Shown piece by piece: positions 41,175-49,527 of a DNA stretch of 64,000 nucleotides; the first letter of the stretch is position 1, and every line of letters begins with the position of its first letter. The notes below the pieces were generated by a model. The model was not told the origin of the DNA and made no database searches. It saw nothing but the letters and a program-made list of their open reading frames with translations. The DNA is taken from NCBI RefSeq assembly GCF_024806835.1, contig NZ_JANTYU010000004.1, positions 124,001 to 188,000 of the forward strand, read 5' to 3'. Both the position numbers and the translations under genes were made by a program. Source of the DNA: Xanthomonas sp. 3793. GTDB lineage: Bacteria; Pseudomonadota; Gammaproteobacteria; Xanthomonadales; Xanthomonadaceae.

Positions 41175-41948
41175 ATGTATCTGGACAAGTTCAAACTCGA
41201 CGGCCGCGTGGCGGTCGTCACCGGCGGCGGCCGCGCGATCGGCCTGGCGATTTGCCAAGCGCTGGCCGAAGCCGGTGCCAAGGTGGTCATTGCCGATCAC
41301 GATGGCGACGTTGCCGAGCAAGGCCTGGCCACGCTGCGCAGCAAGGGCCTGGATGCGCAGGTCGTGCAGATGGACGTCACCGATTCGGCGCGCGTCACCA
41401 GCGTGGCCGATGCATTGAACGCGCAGTTCGGCAAGGTCGACATCCTGGTCAACAACGCCGGCATCGCACGTAGCCAGACCCCGGCCGAAACGGTCACCGA
41501 CGAGCACTGGCTCAACGTCATCGACGTCAACCTCAACGGCACGTTCTGGTGCTGCCGCGCGTTCGGCAGGCACATGCTGGACAGCGGCGATGGCGTGATC
41601 GTCAATGTCGGTTCGATGTCCGGCTTCATCGTCAACAAACCGCAGGCGCAGGCCTACTACAACGCCTCCAAGGCGGCGGTGCACCACCTGACCAAATCGC
41701 TGGCCGCCGAATGGGGCGCGCGCGGTGTGCGGGTCAACGCAGTCGCACCGACCTACATCGCCACGCCACTCAATGCCTTCGTCAAGGAAGACCCGGCGAT
41801 GTACGACGCCTGGATCGGCGGCACGCCGATGGGGCGGCTGGGCGAAGTGGAAGAAATCGCTTCGGTAGCGCTGTTCCTGGCCTCCCCTGCCGCCAGCCTG
41901 ATGACCGGCAGTATCGTGCTGGCCGACGGCGGCTATACCTGCTGGTAA
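41175..41948 (+). CDS. SDR-family polyol dehydrogenase
   Basis: A 257-residue classical short-chain dehydrogenase. NNAG is at 93-96; catalytic Ser149, Tyr162 and Lys166 are present (YNASK). The cofactor loop reads TGGGRAIG (16-23), with Ala where classical SDRs have the second Gly of TGxxxGxG. An acidic residue follows the second strand (IADHD), suggesting NAD rather than NADP. In context it should oxidise the imported polyol to a ketose. The start ATG at 41175 has AGGAG eight bases upstream; the ATG at 41169 is too close. Confidence 0.88.
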   Translation: MYLDKFKLDGRVAVVTGGGRAIGLAICQALAEAGAKVVIADHDGDVAEQGLATLRSKGLDAQVVQMDVTDSARVTSVADALNAQFGKVDILVNNAGIARSQTPAETVTDEHWLNVIDVNLNGTFWCCRAFGRHMLDSGDGVIVNVGSMSGFIVNKPQAQAYYNASKAAVHHLTKSLAAEWGARGVRVNAVAPTYIATPLNAFVKEDPAMYDAWIGGTPMGRLGEVEEIASVALFLASPAASLMTGSIVLADGGYTCW

Positions 41949-41951
41949 ATC

Positions 41952-43616
41952 ATGCAACCGACCAACGAGGCGATCTACATCGGCGTGGACGTGGGCACCG
42001 GCAGCGCCCGCGCCGGGCTGTTCGACGCGCGCGGCCAATTGCTCGGCACCGCGCGCCACGCCATCCAGACCTGGTACTTGCCCGGCGAGATGGTCGAGCA
42101 ATCCTCGGCAGACATCTGGCAGGCCTGCGTGCAGGCGATCCGCGGCGCGCTGGCGCAGGCCGGCGTGGACGCCGCGCGGGTGGCCGGCATCGGCTTCGAC
42201 GCCACCTGCTCGCTGGTGGCGGCAGCCGCCGACGGCGGGCCGGTATGCATCAGTCCCAGCGGCCAGGCCGAGCGCGACGTGATCGTGTGGATGGACCACC
42301 GCGCCATCGCCCAGGCCGCGTCCATCAACGCCACCGACGAGCCGGTGCTGCGCTACGTGGGCGGGCAGATTTCGCCGGAGATGCAGACTCCCAAGCTGCT
42401 GTGGCTCAAGCAGCACCTGCCGGACAGCTACGCGCGCGCGGCGCACTTCTTCGACCTGGCCGACTGGCTGAGCTGGCGCGCCACCGGCAGCACCGCGCGT
42501 TCGCTGTGCACGGTGACCTGCAAGTGGACCTATGTGCAGCACGAAGGAGGCTGGAGCCGACGTTACTTCGAACGCATCGGCCTGGCCGAGCTGCTGGAGG
42601 ATGCGGCCGCGCGGATCGGCAGCAGCGTGGTGCCGCCGGGCACGGCACTGGGCCAGGGGCTGACAGCACGCGCTGCCGACGAATTGGGCCTGCGTGCGGG
42701 CACTGCGGTGGGCGCGGCGCTGATCGATGCCCACGCCGGTGCCATCGGCACGCTCGCCAGCCCGTCCGCAGATGGTCAGCCGATGCCGCTCACCGCGCGG
42801 TTGGCCTATATCTTCGGCACCTCGGCCTGCGTGCTGGCCAGCACGCAGGCGCCGTGCTTCACGCCCGGCGTGTGGGGGCCTTACGGCTCCGCACTGATCC
42901 CGGGGCTGTGGCTCAACGAGGGCGGCCAATCCGCCGCCGGCGTCGCAATCGACACCCTGGTGCGCTCGCATCCTGGCTATGCCGACGCCAACGCACAGGC
43001 GACCGCCGCAGGCCGCGATGTGCTGCAATGGCTGGAAGAGCGCGTGCTGGCGCGCGTTGGCACTGCATCCCAGGCCGCCGTGCTGGCGCGCGGGCTGCAC
43101 GTGCTGCCGGATTATCTGGGCAACCGCTCGCCCGATGCCGACCCCAACGCCCGCGCGATGATCGCCGGGCTGACCATCGACCACGACCTGCAAGGCCTGG
43201 AAGCGCTGTACGTGGCGGGCGTCTGCGGCCTGGGGTACGGGCTGGCCGACATCATCGATGCGCTGCGCGCGCAGGCAGTGACGTTCGACAGCGTGATCAT
43301 GAGTGGCGGCGCCAGCCACAGCCGCCTGGTCCGCCAGCTGATGGCCGATGCCTGCGGCGTACCGGTACAGGTCGCGGCCACCGCCGAACCGGTGCTACTG
43401 GGTAGCGCGATGCTGGCCGCCGTGGCCAGCGGCGGTTTTGCCGATCTGCCGGCAGCGATGTCGGCGATGAGCGGCCTGGGCGCGAGCACCGCAGCGACGC
43501 CGGACGACATCGCACGCTTGCATGCCGCAAAGCGGCGCGGGTACCAGGCCATGCAGGCGCTGGACCGGCAGTTGCGGCGCGAGATGGCGCAGGTACTGGC
43601 CGACCACGACTGCTGA
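41952..43616 (+). CDS. FGGY-family carbohydrate kinase (D-ribulokinase-like)
   Basis: A 554-residue sugar kinase. The N-terminal phosphate loop is VGVDVGTGSARAGLF-like (residues 12-24: DVGTGSARAGLFD); the second domain has AYIFGTSACVL and IMSGGASHSRLVRQLMADA. Length and the DATCSLV segment resemble the AraB/YpCarbK subgroup that phosphorylates D-ribulose. It would convert the ketose made by the adjacent SDR to a ketose phosphate; if D-ribulose, the product enters the pentose phosphate pathway. It starts three bases after the SDR stop. Confidence 0.88.
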   Translation: MQPTNEAIYIGVDVGTGSARAGLFDARGQLLGTARHAIQTWYLPGEMVEQSSADIWQACVQAIRGALAQAGVDAARVAGIGFDATCSLVAAAADGGPVCISPSGQAERDVIVWMDHRAIAQAASINATDEPVLRYVGGQISPEMQTPKLLWLKQHLPDSYARAAHFFDLADWLSWRATGSTARSLCTVTCKWTYVQHEGGWSRRYFERIGLAELLEDAAARIGSSVVPPGTALGQGLTARAADELGLRAGTAVGAALIDAHAGAIGTLASPSADGQPMPLTARLAYIFGTSACVLASTQAPCFTPGVWGPYGSALIPGLWLNEGGQSAAGVAIDTLVRSHPGYADANAQATAAGRDVLQWLEERVLARVGTASQAAVLARGLHVLPDYLGNRSPDADPNARAMIAGLTIDHDLQGLEALYVAGVCGLGYGLADIIDALRAQAVTFDSVIMSGGASHSRLVRQLMADACGVPVQVAATAEPVLLGSAMLAAVASGGFADLPAAMSAMSGLGASTAATPDDIARLHAAKRRGYQAMQALDRQLRREMAQVLADHDC

Positions 43617-44044
43617 CGCCTGCTGCGCGCCAGCGCCTGCTGTCCAGCGGCGAATGGTGTCGCGAGAGCCACTGCAGTACCGGTCAAAAGCATTGGAACG
43701 GCAGCCGCGCCGGGAAAGCACGCAGGTGTGGGCAGTCAACTACAAAAGCGCGCCACGCGCGATCAGCGAGCGCCTGCAGCGGTTGGCGAAGGCGTGACGA
43801 CCCGCCCGCCGGTCCGAGGGCACGCGGCCGCAACCGCGCCGCCAGATGACGTCACGACCGGGTAGCAGCGCGCTGAGCGCCCGTAGCGATCGCACGGCGT
43901 ACCGACGTCGATGAAAGCGCTGACACCATCGGGAGCAGCCGTCGCGCGGAGCATGCGATGCGCGGGCGCGGAAACCGGGTGCAGGCACGGCGCGCGACAG
44001 CCGGAGACGCGTCACCCAAAGGCAGTGATCCCGGATCGCGCCTT
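43617..44044. other. Convergent intergenic region between kinase and rpoZ, no gene seen
   Basis: GC-rich, with no start codon supported by a ribosome binding site and no clear terminator for the polyol operon. Nothing else recognised. Confidence 0.5.
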
Positions 44045-44080
44045 CCCCAAAACGCAGACAGCCCGCACAAGGCGGGCTGT
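44045..44080 (-). terminator. Terminator of rpoZ
   Basis: A 10-bp stem GACAGCCCGC (44056-44065) / GCGGGCTGTC (44071-44080), loop of five, followed on the minus strand by TGCGTTTTGGGG. It is 36 bases past the rpoZ stop. Its presence means rpoZ transcription probably ends here instead of reading into spoT. Confidence 0.7.
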
Positions 44081-44116
44081 CCGGACAGCGTCGGCCACCG
44101 CGGTGGCCGGTGACGA

Positions 44117-44416
44117 TCAGTCGTCGTTCTTGGACATGTCTTCGTCGGCCACCACTTCGGCGGCGGCCCATTCCAGCGCTTCGCGCTCGGCACGCTCGCG
44201 TTCGGCCTTCTCGACTTCATCGATCAGCGCGTTGTCGATCCGGCGGGCGGCGATCTCGCGCAGCGCCATCACGGTGGGCTTGTCGCTGGCGTCTGCGTTT
44301 TCGATCAACGGCTGCACGCCGTTGGCGAGCTGACGGGCGCGCTTGGAGGCCATCATGACCAGCTCGAAACGGTTGTTCACGACTTCCAGGCAATCTTCTA
44401 CGGTAATGCGGGCCAT
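44117..44416 (-). CDS. rpoZ: RNA polymerase omega subunit
   Basis: A 99-residue omega subunit: [20 protein letters not shown] and [11 protein letters not shown] are the diagnostic N-terminal motifs; the C-terminal half is acidic and helical. It stabilises the beta' subunit and contributes to ppGpp binding. The ATG at 44416 follows GGGAG. It lies about 300 bases after gmk; that gap (44417-44712) shows no gene. Confidence 0.96.
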   Translation of the reverse strand: MARITVEDCLEVVNNRFELVMMASKRARQLANGVQPLIENADASDKPTVMALREIAARRIDNALIDEVEKAERERAEREALEWAAAEVVADEDMSKNDD

Positions 44417-44712
44417 GCGGGCTCCCGGCGACCAGCAACGGCCGCGCATCGAATGAGGGAAAGGGGGCGGAGTGTACGCCTGCGCGCCTGGGCGGGCAAC
44501 CGGCGGTCATTCAGTTCGCTTTGGAATCAGTCACTTGGAGCAGACCGATCAAGCCACATCGCTGCCCTGGTGCGCAGAACGGCCCCGCACGCCTGGCCGG
44601 CCGCCTGCCTGTGAACCACGGCGACGTGCCGGCTGAATGCCGATGTCCAGCTGCAGCGTCGTCGCTACGGTGGCATCGCCACTGGCCGCTCCCGCCCTGG
44701 CGCACCCGCAAC

Positions 44713-45324
44713 TCAGTCCAGCAACGCCTGGATCAGGCCGGCATGCCGCTGCTGCTGCGCCTGCCGACGTAGCCGGCTGGCGGTAAAGATGGCGCACATC
44801 TCCGAGACCGCGGTGTCGAAGGTCTCGTTGATGATGACGTAATCGAATTCCTCGAAATGCAGCATCTCTTCGCGCGCGGCGGCCAGGCGCTGCGCCATCA
44901 CGTCCTCGCTGTCCTGGCCGCGCTTGCGCATGCGCTCGTCCAGCGCCTGCCGCGACGGCGGCAGGATGAACACGCTCACCGCATCGGGCACCTTCTGGCG
45001 TACCTGGCGCGCGCCCTGCCAATCGATCTCCAGCAGTACGTCGTGACCGGCCGCCAGCTGCGGCTCCACCGACTGCCGCGCAGTGCCCTTCCAGTCGCCA
45101 TGCACCAGCGCGTATTCGAAGAAGTCGCCTGCTTCGATCATGCCCTGGAACTCGTCGGCGGAGACGAAATGGTAGTGCTCGGCATGCCGCTCGCCCGGCC
45201 GCGGCGCGCGCGAAGTGAACGAGATCGACAAGGCGATCTTCGGGTCGCGCGCCAGGGTGGCGTTGACGATGCTGCTCTTGCCGGCGCCCGAGGGGGCCGC
45301 AACGATATAGAGGGTGCCGCGCAT
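44713..45324 (-). CDS. gmk: Guanylate kinase
   Basis: A 203-residue kinase converting GMP to GDP with ATP. The P-loop APSGAGKSSI (residues 9-18) and the GMP-binding SRAPRPGERHAEHYHF are present, and the length is normal. It lies between yicC and rpoZ as in many gammaproteobacteria. A repeat of family 1 fills the gap to yicC (45325-45476), so the ribosome binding site is displaced by repeat sequence. Confidence 0.96.
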   Translation of the reverse strand: MRGTLYIVAAPSGAGKSSIVNATLARDPKIALSISFTSRAPRPGERHAEHYHFVSADEFQGMIEAGDFFEYALVHGDWKGTARQSVEPQLAAGHDVLLEIDWQGARQVRQKVPDAVSVFILPPSRQALDERMRKRGQDSEDVMAQRLAAAREEMLHFEEFDYVIINETFDTAVSEMCAIFTASRLRRQAQQQRHAGLIQALLD

Positions 45325-45330
45325 AGGTCA

Positions 45331-45475
45331 GGGATTCGTGATTGGGGAGTCGGGATTCGCGAACGGGCTGCGGACCGGTACCACCGGGGTCGACATGCTA
45401 CCGGGATTGGACCCAGCCCGCAGATAACAGGGGCGTGCAGTTGCCCCATCCCGAATCCCGAATCCCCAAATCCCG
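45331..45475. repeat. Intergenic repeat family 1, copy 3
   Basis: The left arm is GGGATTCGTGATTGGGGAGT with CGGGATTCG, the right arm CCCGAATCCCCAAATCCCGG. The arms are inverted and enclose about 85 bases. It occupies the gmk-yicC gap. Confidence 0.8.
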
Positions 45476-45476
45476 G

Positions 45477-46337
45477 CTATTCGATGTTCTGCACCTGCTC
45501 GCGGATCTGGTCGATCAGCACCTTCAGATCCACCGCGGCGTTGGAGGTGCGGCTGTCCACCGACTTGGAGCCCAGCGTATTGGCTTCGCGGTTGAACTCC
45601 TGCAGCAGAAAGTCCAGCCGACGGCCGACCGGCTCGCGCTGCTTGAGCACCCGGCGGATTTCGGAAATATGGCTGGACAGGCGGTCCAGCTCCTCGTCCA
45701 CATCGAGCTTCTGCAACCACAGCACCAGTTCCTGCTCGGCGCGGCCCGGGTCCACCGGATGCGGCAGATCCGCCAGGCGCGCAGCCAGCTTGACGCGCTG
45801 CCCCTCGCGAATCACCGGGATCAAGATGCGCACCTCGGCGGCGATGCGTTCGATCGCGTCCACACGTTCGCTGATCGCCTCGGCCAACTTGCCGCCTTCG
45901 CGCTCGCGCGCAACCACAAAACTGTCGACCACCTCATCGAGCAAGGCCAGCGCCTGCGCCTGCAGCGCCGGCGCATCCACGTCCTGCACCTGCAGGACGC
46001 CGGGCAGCTGCAGCAGATCGGTAAAGCCCACCTGCAACTTGGGAAACAGCCCGTCCAGCCGCGTGGCCAGTGCACCCAGCTCGTGCAGCAGCGATTCGTT
46101 GACTGCCAGCGTCTGCGCGTTGTCCAGCGCGCGCAGGCGCAGCGTCAGGTCCAGCTTGCCGCGGCTGTTCTTGGCTGCCACGCGCTCGCGCAGCAACGGC
46201 TCCAGTGCACGCAGTTCTTCGGGCAGGCGCACGCCCACTTCCAGAAAGCGGTGGTTGACCGAGCGCAGCTCGCAACCAAGCGTGCCCCAGGGCGTGATGC
46301 GTTCGCCGCCAGCAAACGCGGTCATGCTTCGGATCAT
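45477..46337 (-). CDS. yicC: YicC family endoribonuclease-like protein
   Basis: A 286-residue protein of the YicC/YloC family (RNase-related, acting on some small RNAs). The N-terminal [12 protein letters not shown] and the C-terminal [20 protein letters not shown] and [17 protein letters not shown] are diagnostic. The start is the ATG at 46337; a longer frame to 46427 would overlap rph upstream sequence. It is divergent from rph with about 113 bases between. Confidence 0.95.
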   Translation of the reverse strand: MIRSMTAFAGGERITPWGTLGCELRSVNHRFLEVGVRLPEELRALEPLLRERVAAKNSRGKLDLTLRLRALDNAQTLAVNESLLHELGALATRLDGLFPKLQVGFTDLLQLPGVLQVQDVDAPALQAQALALLDEVVDSFVVAREREGGKLAEAISERVDAIERIAAEVRILIPVIREGQRVKLAARLADLPHPVDPGRAEQELVLWLQKLDVDEELDRLSSHISEIRRVLKQREPVGRRLDFLLQEFNREANTLGSKSVDSRTSNAAVDLKVLIDQIREQVQNIE

Positions 46338-46450
46338 CGTCAATCCCGTACCGTCAAAGCGCGAATGGTACCCTAGCCGCCCATACAGGCCGGCTGCTGC
46401 CCGCCGTGCATTGGCGCCAAGACCCACCTCCCGACTTCCGGACTCATCGC

Positions 46451-47176
46451 ATGACCTTTTCCCGTCCCAGCGGCCGCACGGCCGATCAGCTGCGCCCGGT
46501 GCGCATCGAACGCTCCTTCACCCGCCATGCCGAAGGCTCGGTGCTGGTGAGCTTCGGCGACACCCGCGTGCTGTGCACCGCCAGCGTGGAAAACCGCGTA
46601 CCGAACTTCCTGCGCGGCAAGGGCGAAGGCTGGGTCACCGCCGAATACGGCATGTTGCCGCGCTCCACCCACACCCGCTCCGACCGCGAAGCCGCACGCG
46701 GCAAGCAGGGCGGGCGGACGCTGGAAATCCAGCGCCTGATCGGCCGCGCATTGCGCGCCTGCGTCGACCGCAACGCGCTGGGCGAGCGCACCATCACCCT
46801 GGACTGCGACGTGCTGCAGGCCGACGGCGGCACCCGCACCGCGGCGATCACCGGCGCCTACGTGGCGCTGGCCGATGCAGTGAACCTGCTGCTCAAGCGC
46901 GGCGACATCAAGAAGCACCCGCTGATCGGCGCGGTGGCCGCGGTGTCGGTGGGCATCTATCGCGGCGAGCCGGTGCTGGATCTGGATTACCCGGAAGACA
47001 GCGACTGCGATACCGACATGAATGTGGTGATGAACGATGGCGGCGGCTTCATCGAGCTGCAGGGTACCGCCGAAGGCCACGCGTTCCGCCGCGACGAACT
47101 CAATGCGCTGCTCGCCCTGGCCGAACGCGGCATGGGCGAACTGTTCGCACTGCAACGCGCTGCGCTGGCCGGATGA
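46451..47176 (+). CDS. rph: Ribonuclease PH
   Basis: A 241-residue phosphorolytic exoribonuclease that trims tRNA 3' ends. [20 protein letters not shown], the phosphate-binding Arg region [20 protein letters not shown] and the core [20 protein letters not shown] are all intact. The start at 46451 follows the usual MTFSRP; an upstream extension (46406) lies in the yicC/rph promoter region. Its TGA overlaps the next ATG (ATGA). Confidence 0.96.
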   Translation: MTFSRPSGRTADQLRPVRIERSFTRHAEGSVLVSFGDTRVLCTASVENRVPNFLRGKGEGWVTAEYGMLPRSTHTRSDREAARGKQGGRTLEIQRLIGRALRACVDRNALGERTITLDCDVLQADGGTRTAAITGAYVALADAVNLLLKRGDIKKHPLIGAVAAVSVGIYRGEPVLDLDYPEDSDCDTDMNVVMNDGGGFIELQGTAEGHAFRRDELNALLALAERGMGELFALQRAALAG

Positions 47177-47565
47177 GCCGGCGCATCGCCCTGACCACGC
47201 TGCTGGTCGCCGATTACGACGCGGCCATTGCCTGGTACACCGGCGCGCTGGGCTTCCAGGTGCTGGAAGATCGCGCACTGGGCGACGGCAAGCGCTGGTT
47301 GGTGATCGGCCCGGGCAGCACGCAGGAGGCCGCGTTGCTGCTCGCGCTGCCAAGCGATGCCGCACAGCAGGCGCGCATCGGCGACCAGACCGGCGGGCGT
47401 GTCGATCATTTTCTCTACACCGACGACTTCTGGCGCGACCACGCGGCGATGCAGGCGTTCGGCGTGGAATTCCTGGAAACCCCGCGCGAGGAACCGTACG
47501 GCACGGTCGCGGTATTCCGCGATCTGTACGGCACCAAGTGGGACCTGCTGGAGCCCAAGCAATGA
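47173..47565 (+). CDS. VOC superfamily (glyoxalase/dioxygenase-like) protein
   Basis: A 130-residue two-module VOC protein. [20 protein letters not shown] and [20 protein letters not shown] are the two beta-alpha-beta modules; [16 protein letters not shown] carries the terminal Glu metal-ligand position. The reaction is unknown. It overlaps rph by four bases and rdgB by four bases (ATGA at both ends), so it is made in step with these enzymes. Confidence 0.88.
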   Translation: MSRRIALTTLLVADYDAAIAWYTGALGFQVLEDRALGDGKRWLVIGPGSTQEAALLLALPSDAAQQARIGDQTGGRVDHFLYTDDFWRDHAAMQAFGVEFLETPREEPYGTVAVFRDLYGTKWDLLEPKQ

Positions 47566-48161
47566 AACACCTGGTCCTGGCCAGCGGCAACGCCGGCAAG
47601 CTGGAAGAACTGCGCGCCATGCTCGCCGACCTGCCGCTGCGCATCGTGGCGCAAGGCGAGCTCGGCGTGGAGGACGTGCCGGAAACCGGCCTGACCTTCG
47701 TCGAGAACGCGTTGATCAAGGCACGCCATGCCAGCGCGGTCACCGGCCTGCCGGCGCTGGCCGACGACTCCGGCCTGATCGTCGATGCGCTCGGCGGTGC
47801 GCCCGGCTTGTACAGCGCGCGCTATGCGGGCAGCCCGACCGATGCGCAGGCCAACAACGCCAAGTTGCTCGACGCCATGCGCGAGGTGCCGGCCGAGCGC
47901 CGCAGCGCGCGCTTTTATGCAGTGATCGTGTTGCTGCGTCACCCGGAAGATCCGCAACCGCTGATCGCCGAAGGCAGCTGGGAAGGCGTGATCACCACGC
48001 AACCGCGCGGCGATGGCGGCTTTGGCTACAACCCGGTATTTCTGGACCCGGCCTACGGCCTGACGGCCGCGGAAATGGACAGCGACCTGAAGAACCGCCT
48101 GAGCCACCGCGCAGTGGCGCTGGCCACGCTGCAGCACAAACTGCACGCGCTGGCGCTGTAA
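47562..48161 (+). CDS. rdgB: dITP/XTP pyrophosphatase (non-canonical NTPase)
   Basis: A 199-residue HAM1 family enzyme that removes deaminated purine nucleotides (dITP, XTP) from the pool. LASGNAGKLEELRAML is the substrate loop, GLTFVENALIKARHAS and ALADDSGLIVDALGGAPG the metal-binding core, and GFGYNPVF the C-terminal motif. The start overlaps the VOC stop. rph-rdgB-hemW is a common order. Confidence 0.95.
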   Translation: MKHLVLASGNAGKLEELRAMLADLPLRIVAQGELGVEDVPETGLTFVENALIKARHASAVTGLPALADDSGLIVDALGGAPGLYSARYAGSPTDAQANNAKLLDAMREVPAERRSARFYAVIVLLRHPEDPQPLIAEGSWEGVITTQPRGDGGFGYNPVFLDPAYGLTAAEMDSDLKNRLSHRAVALATLQHKLHALAL

Positions 48162-48177
48162 CGGACGATCTCACGCA

Positions 48178-49335
48178 GTGCCCGACCTGATCCCGCCCCC
48201 GCTCTCGCTGTACGTGCACCTGCCCTGGTGCGTGCGCAAATGCCCGTACTGCGATTTCAACTCGCATGCGGCCAAGGGCCTGCTGCCGTTCGAGGAGTAT
48301 GTGGATGCATTGATCCGCGACCTGGATGCGGACCTGCCGCTGGTGTGGGGGCGTGTGGTGCATTCGGTGTTCTTCGGCGGCGGTACGCCCAGCCTGTTTC
48401 CGGCCGAGGCGATCGACCGCTTTCTGCAGGCCGCCGCCGCGCGGCTGCGGTTTGCGCCAAACCTGGAAATCACCCTGGAAACCAATCCAGGCACCGCTGA
48501 ACATGGCCGCTTCGAGCACTACCGTGCGGCCGGCGTGAACCGCCTGAGCTTCGGGGTACAGACCTTCGACGATGTGGCGTTGCAGCGGCTGGGCCGCATC
48601 CACGACAGCGCCGACGCCGAGCGTGCGATCAAGCTGGCGCAGGACGCCGGCTACGACAATTTCAATATCGACCTGATGTATGCGCTACCCGAGCAGACGC
48701 TGCTGCAGGCCGAGCACGATCTTGAACGCGCCTTCGCGCTGCAGCCCACCCACATGTCGCATTACCAGCTCACGCTGGAGCCGAACACGGTGTTCTTCGC
48801 GCGGCCGCCCACCGGCATTCCCGACGACGACGCGGCCTGGGATATCCAGGAACATTGCCAAGCGATGCTCGCCGACGCCGGCTACGCGCAGTACGAGGTC
48901 AGCGCGTACGCCAGGCCCGGGCGGCAATGCGCGCACAACCTCAACTACTGGCGCTTCGGCGATTACCTGGGCATCGGTGCCGGTGCGCACGGCAAGATCA
49001 GTTCCGGTGCGCAGCAACACGTGCTGCGTCGCTGGAAGCACAAGCATCCGCAAAGCTATCTGGCCAGTGCCGGCACTGCCGCATCCATCGGCGGCGATGA
49101 CATCGTGCCGCAGCAGCGCTTGCCGTTCGAGTACATGCTCAATCTGCTGCGGCTGCACGAAGGCTTTCGCCTGGGCGATTTCGAGGCATCGACCGGCCTG
49201 GCTGCCGCAGCCATCGCTGCGCCGGTGGCGCGTGCCGTGGCGCAGGGCTGGCTGATCGAGCAGCACGGGCGCGTGGTACCCACCGAGCTGGGCCGCCGCT
49301 TTACCAACGATGTGGTCGAGCTGTTCCTGAGCTGA
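48178..49335 (+). CDS. hemW: Radical SAM heme chaperone HemW
   Basis: A 385-residue radical SAM protein, related to coproporphyrinogen oxidase but acting in heme insertion. The iron-sulfur motif is CVRKCPYC (Cys18, 22, 25), as in HemW; FFGGGTPSLF and the C-terminal winged region are present. The start is a GTG at 48178 (followed by PDLIPPPLSLYVH), 17 bases after rdgB. No ATG in that region gives a better N-terminus. Confidence 0.95.
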   Translation: MPDLIPPPLSLYVHLPWCVRKCPYCDFNSHAAKGLLPFEEYVDALIRDLDADLPLVWGRVVHSVFFGGGTPSLFPAEAIDRFLQAAAARLRFAPNLEITLETNPGTAEHGRFEHYRAAGVNRLSFGVQTFDDVALQRLGRIHDSADAERAIKLAQDAGYDNFNIDLMYALPEQTLLQAEHDLERAFALQPTHMSHYQLTLEPNTVFFARPPTGIPDDDAAWDIQEHCQAMLADAGYAQYEVSAYARPGRQCAHNLNYWRFGDYLGIGAGAHGKISSGAQQHVLRRWKHKHPQSYLASAGTAASIGGDDIVPQQRLPFEYMLNLLRLHEGFRLGDFEASTGLAAAAIAAPVARAVAQGWLIEQHGRVVPTELGRRFTNDVVELFLS

Positions 49336-49527
49336 CCGCACACCGCCCTGCGGGCGCTGTCGACCACACGCTGACGCGACCACTGGCGAGGTCTGGCGTC
49401 GGCGCACTCAGCTGTCGACGCACACGTGCACGACATCCACGCGTCGAGCGCCAGCGCCCACAGGGTCGCTGGCCGGTGGGAAAACATGCTACATAGCTCA
49501 CGCTTCGCATCGAGCCCGCCCTCCCGG

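Noticed and set aside
44857..47565. A very long plus-strand open frame (902 codons)
   Set aside because: Most of it is antisense to gmk, yicC and the repeat, or out of frame with rph; only the last 130 codons (the VOC gene from 47173) have coding features.
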